Shown here: in pieces, positions 58,131 through 64,000 of the stretch
Layout: every line of letters begins with the position of its first letter
Position numbering within the stretch: the first letter of the stretch is position 1
Assembly (NCBI RefSeq): GCF_001659605.2
Contig: NC_035161.2
Location: 41,497,956 to 41,561,955, forward strand
Direction: 5' to 3'
DNA from: Manihot esculenta
Lineage: Eukaryota > Streptophyta > Magnoliopsida > Malpighiales > Euphorbiaceae
Length of the DNA stretch: 64,000 nucleotides
The notes under the pieces: generated by a model
Seen by the model: the letters and a program-made list of their open reading frames with translations, nothing else
Told to the model about the DNA's origin: nothing
The model's database searches: none
Program-made: the position numbers and the translations under genes

Positions 58131-61100
58131 TCACAACATACTATCTGTCCTCGATGGCAGACGACGAAAGAAATTAATTGGTGCTGATGGTGTCCTATGC
58201 CTAAACCTGGGATGCCTCATAAAGTAAAACCCAGCCACAAGAGCAAGCACCTGAAATGGTGTTGAATACAAGACAACGGCAGCCACTAGACATAATGTCA
58301 CAAATATTGTTGTAGCACGAGGATCCCGCCAACTTAATAGTGATTGAATTCTCTCACCTTGGGTAGCCACATCACCCACCACAGTCTGGATCCTCCCAGC
58401 CACACTCCTTAGCCGATCATACCTCATCCGGACTATCTCTGCGCTCCTTGTTGTTGGAAATGTATCAAATTCCTCATCAAGCTCATCAGGATGTACTGCA
58501 TCAGCACAAGAAATTCTCGTATTCATGTGTGGGGGGTATCTTGGTCGGAAACGATAATTCCAGAGGCCTATTAAAAACATATAGAGAAATACTGTTGGCA
58601 GAATCAGTTCTGGAAAACACACAAGCATCACAAAGAGGAGGTGTACTAAAACGGCGGTGATTGGATTTTTCCACATGCAAACTTCTCCAAACCATTTTCC
58701 AACAGCAAATAATCCAGAGAACACAGACATCAGCCTGAAAAAGTTTGCCTTGCTCCTCCTCATGCTCCAGAGATGAGAGTCTACATCGGACATGTATTCA
58801 ACAACTTCTTTCCTAAGAGGAGGTTCTGCTCGACTAAGCCGAGCTGCCACTATGTTGACAGCTTGGTGCCGTAGCATGTCCTGCTGCATCACAGTCAATG
58901 GCCTTACATAATGCATCTTTGGCAAAAGGGGCCGTGTGTACTGAAACATCATGTCCACCATTGATGTGTATGAAAATCGTATGGCCAGATGTAATTCACC
59001 CATCTTCTTGACTCCGGAAGGATGAAGCACTAGTAGCGGATAAGAGTGTGTATAAACACAGCCAGTTTCAAGAGTAGAGAGTCGTATCCGAACCTTACCA
59101 ATTTTTGTATCCCTATAACCATTTGAACCACCAACATGGTTGTTATCGAAAACTCCCACAGTAAGGACTGTTGCAGTATCATACACCTCCCAGGTGTATT
59201 GTTCATTGTACTTAGGGCTGAGGCTGTTGATTATGGTTCGAGTCCTAATCCACTTGTGGCCATACTTCGCTACACAATATGTATCTGACGTACCTTTTCC
59301 ATCCCTTGTTTTCATCGGGTGAAGTCCATCAGCACTTAGAACACCAAGCTCCAACACACCTATTGATGGCTTCCACAACTGCTTTGCTGTTGGTCGAAGA
59401 TCACTACTGTAATGAGTTGACTCATCAAGCACATGGTACCCTCCATCAAGGACAACTCGAAGATGGATTCTGCTGGAGTACTTATCTTTCTTAGCCTGCT
59501 TCTCATCCATGGCAGCTGAAATGGACTTTTCCAGGTTGAACCATCGGCTACGAATAATTCGATCATCAGCACGCTTCTCAACAGAGATTAATGGTATAAC
59601 AACCTTGCCAATAGTCTCATCTTTGTTGGGGCCAATGCGATCTTCAACCGAAAGGACCAAATGATCTTCAAAGGGTTCAGCAGCAACAAACATTAAATCC
59701 TCATTCCATACTAGGTTCATTGTCCGTGTTTGGACCATCTTTGTCTTTAAGACCTGGTTACCTATCTGTACCTTAACATAAGCATCTGGAAACCGATTCT
59801 TCTCAGAAATAACCAGGTCTTGAGCCTCAATTACATTGACACGAACATACCATAATCTTGGAGAATGATAAACTTTGGAGCGTATATGTGCAGAGATAGC
59901 GGAGGAACTATCAGTTGGAGTTACTGCATCAGAGTGCCAAGCATCAGGAAATGCCTCATCAGCTTGAGTACCATACCAGACAGCGAGCATCAACTCCCCT
60001 TTTACTTTATCTCCTTTCTTGTCTTCAAGCCTATACCATTCGGGTGCCAATGGACTATCAGGCGGTACCCGTGTTGGAATCTCATTCATATCAAATCTTA
60101 CGATCCCAACGAAGTCATCTTTCACTAGATCCTTATCCTTGACCACAACTTCCAGCACTGATGATTGAATTGTGTCCCTTGCGAAGGCAAACACTTCATT
60201 CCATTCGGGGTTTTGCTTCTTTTCGAAGTGTTTTGTTATTCCTTTGTAATTCCCAACTTTTATTTCAACATATGGATCAAGGCTCCCTGTCACATCCTTT
60301 GTGGGAAGATCACGAGCTTTGACAACTCGTACAAAAAGGCACCTCATCTGTTCAACAAGATCATAAGTGCTGGCCGTCCTATCCCCGCGTATAACTCGAC
60401 CTCCAACAATTTGCCCGCCTCCGAGGAAAGGATTAGTCTCTTTTAGTGCATAATCAGCAGGCTGTGATGACGAATCAGAGAACATGCGAACAATTCTTGG
60501 AGCCTGAGGTGATCTCATCTCATGAATCCCATAATTCATTGTTTGCTGGGGGCCTGATGCTGGGACAGATTGCTGCACCGGTGGCTGTGGCTGTGGTTGT
60601 GACTGAGTTTGAGGCTGAGGCTGGCTAGAGTTTGGAAGATGATGAAATGTATGCCTTGTCTCAGACCTTTCACTGGAGAACAGTTGTGGGACTGGATTTG
60701 GTATCTGCTGTTCCGGTGCTTGAGCCTGGGTTGAACGTGTCTCTGTAAACAAAGAGGAGTCCATCGCAGGAAGTGGGTTTGATGATCTTATTGAAGGATT
60801 ATCAGTAACAAATACTTTCAAGCCAAGCTCTCCTTTGACACGAGAAAAAATACTTCGTTTTTCCACAGGGTAATGCAAAACAACAGCATCAGAGTAGGGG
60901 ACAAACGACGTCCCAGTGAGGCGAACCTTTCCAAGAAAAGATTTGGAGTTGTTTTCTTTATTATGGTTGTATATGTAGGCTTCAAGAGTGAGGTTGGATA
61001 GCTTGTTTGGATCAGATATGTTGAAGTAGAAATGCTCATTCCAAACAGGACTCAGATCTTTTTCTTTAGTAGTGGTGCGAAATTTCTGATGATCAAAATG

Positions 61101-61193
61101 AAGCTCCACAAAGGCATTGGCTGAGCCCTGCCCATCTTTGGGCATAAGGTCGTGTGCACTCACAACCTCCACTCCTAGCTTCAGATTACTCAT
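58131..61193 (-). CDS. Multiple C2 domain and transmembrane region protein (MCTP/FTIP family)
   Basis: 1020 residues in one coding exon, usual for plant MCTPs. C2A about 4-110 (KLGVEVVSAHDLMPKDGQGS), a Pro/Gln-rich linker about 135-240, C2B about 280-390 (VRVVKARDLPTKDVTGSLDP), C2C about 445-560, C2D about 610-720 (DGKGTSDTYCVAKYG), then the phosphoribosyltransferase C-terminal (PRT_C) region with hydrophobic hairpins about 865-910 and 965-1000. MCTPs anchor in the ER and reach the plasma membrane through C2 domains, many at plasmodesmata; FTIP members help move FT or other mobile proteins. The N-terminus resembles Arabidopsis MCTP7-type members with an N-terminal C2A, rather than the shorter FTIP1. 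The exact orthologue is not certain. All Asp-rich C2 loops look intact and no damage is seen. Confidence 0.95.
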   Translation of the reverse strand: MSNLKLGVEVVSAHDLMPKDGQGSANAFVELHFDHQKFRTTTKEKDLSPVWNEHFYFNISDPNKLSNLTLEAYIYNHNKENNSKSFLGKVRLTGTSFVPYSDAVVLHYPVEKRSIFSRVKGELGLKVFVTDNPSIRSSNPLPAMDSSLFTETRSTQAQAPEQQIPNPVPQLFSSERSETRHTFHHLPNSSQPQPQTQSQPQPQPPVQQSVPASGPQQTMNYGIHEMRSPQAPRIVRMFSDSSSQPADYALKETNPFLGGGQIVGGRVIRGDRTASTYDLVEQMRCLFVRVVKARDLPTKDVTGSLDPYVEIKVGNYKGITKHFEKKQNPEWNEVFAFARDTIQSSVLEVVVKDKDLVKDDFVGIVRFDMNEIPTRVPPDSPLAPEWYRLEDKKGDKVKGELMLAVWYGTQADEAFPDAWHSDAVTPTDSSSAISAHIRSKVYHSPRLWYVRVNVIEAQDLVISEKNRFPDAYVKVQIGNQVLKTKMVQTRTMNLVWNEDLMFVAAEPFEDHLVLSVEDRIGPNKDETIGKVVIPLISVEKRADDRIIRSRWFNLEKSISAAMDEKQAKKDKYSSRIHLRVVLDGGYHVLDESTHYSSDLRPTAKQLWKPSIGVLELGVLSADGLHPMKTRDGKGTSDTYCVAKYGHKWIRTRTIINSLSPKYNEQYTWEVYDTATVLTVGVFDNNHVGGSNGYRDTKIGKVRIRLSTLETGCVYTHSYPLLVLHPSGVKKMGELHLAIRFSYTSMVDMMFQYTRPLLPKMHYVRPLTVMQQDMLRHQAVNIVAARLSRAEPPLRKEVVEYMSDVDSHLWSMRRSKANFFRLMSVFSGLFAVGKWFGEVCMWKNPITAVLVHLLFVMLVCFPELILPTVFLYMFLIGLWNYRFRPRYPPHMNTRISCADAVHPDELDEEFDTFPTTRSAEIVRMRYDRLRSVAGRIQTVVGDVATQGERIQSLLSWRDPRATTIFVTLCLVAAVVLYSTPFQVLALVAGFYFMRHPRFRHRTPSAPINFFRRLPSRTDSML

Positions 61194-61278
61194 CGAAAAT
61201 TTTTATCCAGATACACGAAGGAGCGTTGAAGGACAATGATAATTAGCTTGCAGAAATTGGCAGGACAGAAATAAATAC

Positions 61279-62246
61279 CTGAAATGGAAGAAATTAAAAG
61301 ATCAACGATGATAAATGACACCACAAACTAGAACTTGCAGGTAAATTCCAACACTGCAATGTTTCCAACTACTTGACAATAGAGAGCTTTGAATTACAAC
61401 TAATACATTAAATTTATTTCAGCAGAAACTAAAAAGAAACATGATATAGCATCAACGACAGCCAAAAGAAAATCAATCACAATTTCGAGCACATTTAAAG
61501 AACAAGCAGATGCTTAGCAGTTCCACAGAGAACTTCTGAAGTTACAATCTAGATAAAACTACAAAATAGTAGCAAGACAGTAATGGAATATTTGATGTGT
61601 GCTATAAATTCTTCATTTTTGTTATTATCACTTAAACCCTGTAAGAGTGAATTCCCATAAATTTAATTTGAAGAAGTTTTGATAAGTTCAACGAAAAAAA
61701 AGGACTTCCCCAATTCCCAGCATATAAAAAAGTAAAAATAGAAAGAAAGAAAAGGCAAAACAAAGGCATATTCTTTTTGCTCTACTAGATTCCACAGATG
61801 ATGCAGCAGTTCAGTTTGATTTTCTTTCTCATATTCTCAATAGCAAAAAGGGAGGACATGAATATTTTGGAATCAACCCATTGCTTTTGAAGATTTTCAC
61901 AGCCACCAAACAGATTTATCACAAGAAAAAATAAATAAATAATAAAGAGCCTTCATTTAAAAGGGCAGCTGATCTCATCTTAAATTTACGTCAGAGGCAA
62001 CATAAGCTACTACTTGTTCCCCTTTTTTTCCCAGGTAACGAAATTAAAAAGAAAAAAAAAAATTCTTTCCAAACAAACAGAAACAATCACGAGGCATGCA
62101 GCCTTAGTACCAAAACCAGAATTTCTCAAATCCATCCAAGATCAGGGGGATGATCACCTCTCCCCCAAACGGCCTCAAAAAAATTTAAAGAAAAATAAAA
62201 TTCCAGTATTAAACATGAAACAACCCATGAACAGAATCAAACTCAC
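61279..62246 (-). other. Probable 5' UTR intron of the MCTP gene
   Basis: On minus, a donor ACTG/GTGAGT at 62247/62246 and an acceptor CCATTTCAG ending at 61279 bracket about 970 bp without a frame. Leader introns are usual in MCTP genes whose coding part has none. Predicted from motifs only. Confidence 0.5.
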
Positions 62247-62487
62247 CAGTATATAGACTTGGAAGAGTTGAGGTGAGGAGGTGTAGTAGATGGTGTTAAG
62301 GTCGTAAAAATAGAGTCTTAAAAGAAGAGGGAGAGAAAGATGAAAGAGGGGAAAATGAAAGTTGAGAATTGTGGATGGTTTCTGCGATGATTCCCAGTAA
62401 AACTGCAAAGAAAAAGACAGAGACGTCTGAGACGAGCTAAAATGAATTGCTGTTCATTGACGAAGAAAGGAAACAAAAAAGCAGAGG

Positions 62488-62496
62488 GATATAAAG
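62488..62496 (-). promoter_or_regulatory. TATA-like box of the MCTP gene
   Basis: TTTATATCC on minus, about 240 bp upstream of the predicted leader-intron donor, with a CT-rich sequence around it. It would place the transcript start near 62460. Confidence 0.35.
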
Positions 62497-62519
62497 AGAG
62501 TCTACCCTCTCTGAAGTCT

Positions 62520-64000
62520 CCCCTGTGCCAGACCTGCCATTCATTTCTGTTTTGTTTTCTTGCTCCACCAGCACCACCCTCATTCGCTAGACAAATATAA
62601 ATATTATTATTATTATTAAAAAAAAAAAACACGGTGTGTTCGTGTTCATTGATGATTGGTCACCAAGCTTACTCAGTTTTAACTGCTCCACGCGCTTACT
62701 GCTGGTTGTTGCGGTCGTCTCAGTCAATTACGAATTGTCAATTACGAATTTATTTTTCATTGAACGCTACTGTTTTTTTTTTTTAATATTTACTATATTT
62801 TAAATTTTTTTAAATTTATTTTTCTATATTTTAATTATCAACTGATAAATAGTAAATACCACTTGCTCTAACAGTAACGTCTCTTTTGCAAGGTTGTTAC
62901 CAGTTTGAAAGTTCAAAATTTATGATTATCACTTTGATTTTTCAAAATGGGTTTAGTTTTGAAATTGCTAATTTTTCAAAAAATAATTTTTGGATTTAGA
63001 TGTTAAATTTATAATTTTTTTTTTGTTTAATACTAATTATACTTTGAATTTTTAATTTCAAAAAATTTAAAAATCAAAACTCATCTATTAATAGTTTTAT
63101 ATACTGTATTTGAAATTCAAATCAAATTTATGTAATTCATAATTGAAATAAATTAGAATTCAACTAAGCAAATTTTATTTTTTTTTCATAAATTGTGAAA
63201 AATAAAAAAAATCTCAATAATCAAATTTAAGATCAACTGTGTTAAATATTTAATTGAGCGATGTTTAATTATTTTTTATTTTTAAGTTTTTAATTGAATG
63301 TAATTATTTGACAGAGGAGGAAGTTGGAAAGCTCCGTTCCGCGAAGGAGAAGAGTAAAGACAAAAGTGGGCCCCGGGCCACGTAGGTATTTAGGTTTGGA
63401 GCCAATCCCTACCACCATATATGGGATTGTGCTTTCAAACTTGAAACGTCGAAGTCCCAACCAATATTAATTAAAAAAAAAATTAAAAACGTGTTTTATT
63501 TATTTATTTTTAACTCATACAAATTTAATCAATCAGTTATAAAATTTTAATATTATTTATTTTAAATAAAATAAAAAAATTATTATTTAATTTCTATAAC
63601 ATGCTAAATTTTATTAATCAATCTTTTAATTTTAAGAATTATGTTAAAACATTTTTTATTTTTTAAAAAGTTTATTAATTAATATTTTCATTAATTTTTT
63701 ATTAAATATTTTATTATTTAATCACTAAAATTTTAAAAAATTTATTAATTAATTTTTTAAATTTTTAAAAAATTTATTAATTAATCTTTTATTTTAAATT
63801 TTTTAATAATATTTAATTGTTAAAATAAAAAAATTAATTAATAAATTTTTTAAAATATTAAAAAAATATTTTAATATATTTTTTAAAATTAAAAGAATAA
63901 TTAATATGTTTGATCATATTATAAAAATCGAAAATAGTTTTTTTTTTTTTTTGAACTGGACCGAAAATAGTTGAATGTATGTGTTAGAATCGTTTTGAAA
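62520..64000. other. AT-rich intergenic DNA, no gene seen
   Basis: It contains (ATT)n near 62602-62620, poly-T/poly-A tracts and only short frames. A GC-richer patch at 63315-63400 with GGGCCCCGGGCC is isolated and unexplained. Confidence 0.5.

Overview
This is eukaryotic nuclear DNA from a flowering plant, most likely a eudicot. Genes have GT-AG introns, the intergenic DNA is AT-rich, there is a nuclear tRNA-Val gene, and the plant-only families AHL, kiwellin and plant-type MCTP are present. A woody rosid, possibly Euphorbiaceae, is a guess that the window alone cannot confirm.

Layout. 1-14,850 holds ordinary genes: a small lysine-rich protein gene (1223-3703, +) whose second intron contains a solo LTR; a five-exon AT-hook/PPC (AHL) gene (10148-12690, +); and a secreted kiwellin (13316-13891, -), convergent with the AHL gene. 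54,960-64,000 holds kiwellin remnants, a tRNA-Val(CAC) gene (56589-56662, -) and an intact MCTP/FTIP-type four-C2-domain membrane protein (58131-61193, -).

Between them about 38 kb (15089-53305) is a nested LTR-retrotransposon complex whose junctions can be read to the base. Element A (Ty3/gypsy chromovirus, Tekay/Del-like, minus strand, TSD ACTCT) sits in an older decayed gypsy-like element. Three insertions hit A: C (deleted Athila-like element, minus, TSD CCCTA) in its RNase H region; E (Athila-like solo LTR, plus, TSD GGGTC) in its protease region; and D (intact Tekay-like element, plus, TSD ACGTT) in its 5' LTR. Element B (intact Tekay-like, minus, TSD GCTGG) then inserted into C. B and D have equal-length, nearly identical LTRs and one uninterrupted gag-pol frame each, so both are recent and structurally complete.

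The least expected signals are in the LTR leaders of A, B and D. They share clustered TTCGGC(G/C)GCCGAA palindromes, a tandem hairpin array with a stem-preserving paired change, three splice-donor-like sites, and a TTTTCAG acceptor-like site just before the gag ATG. A hairpin also precedes the polypurine tract. Element C and its relatives carry a dispersed 12-mer (AGTGATTTGCCC) in LTR, non-coding and coding parts. I saw no prokaryotic system, CRISPR array or host gene cluster of new type. Clade names and ages are inferences from motifs and by-eye LTR comparison.
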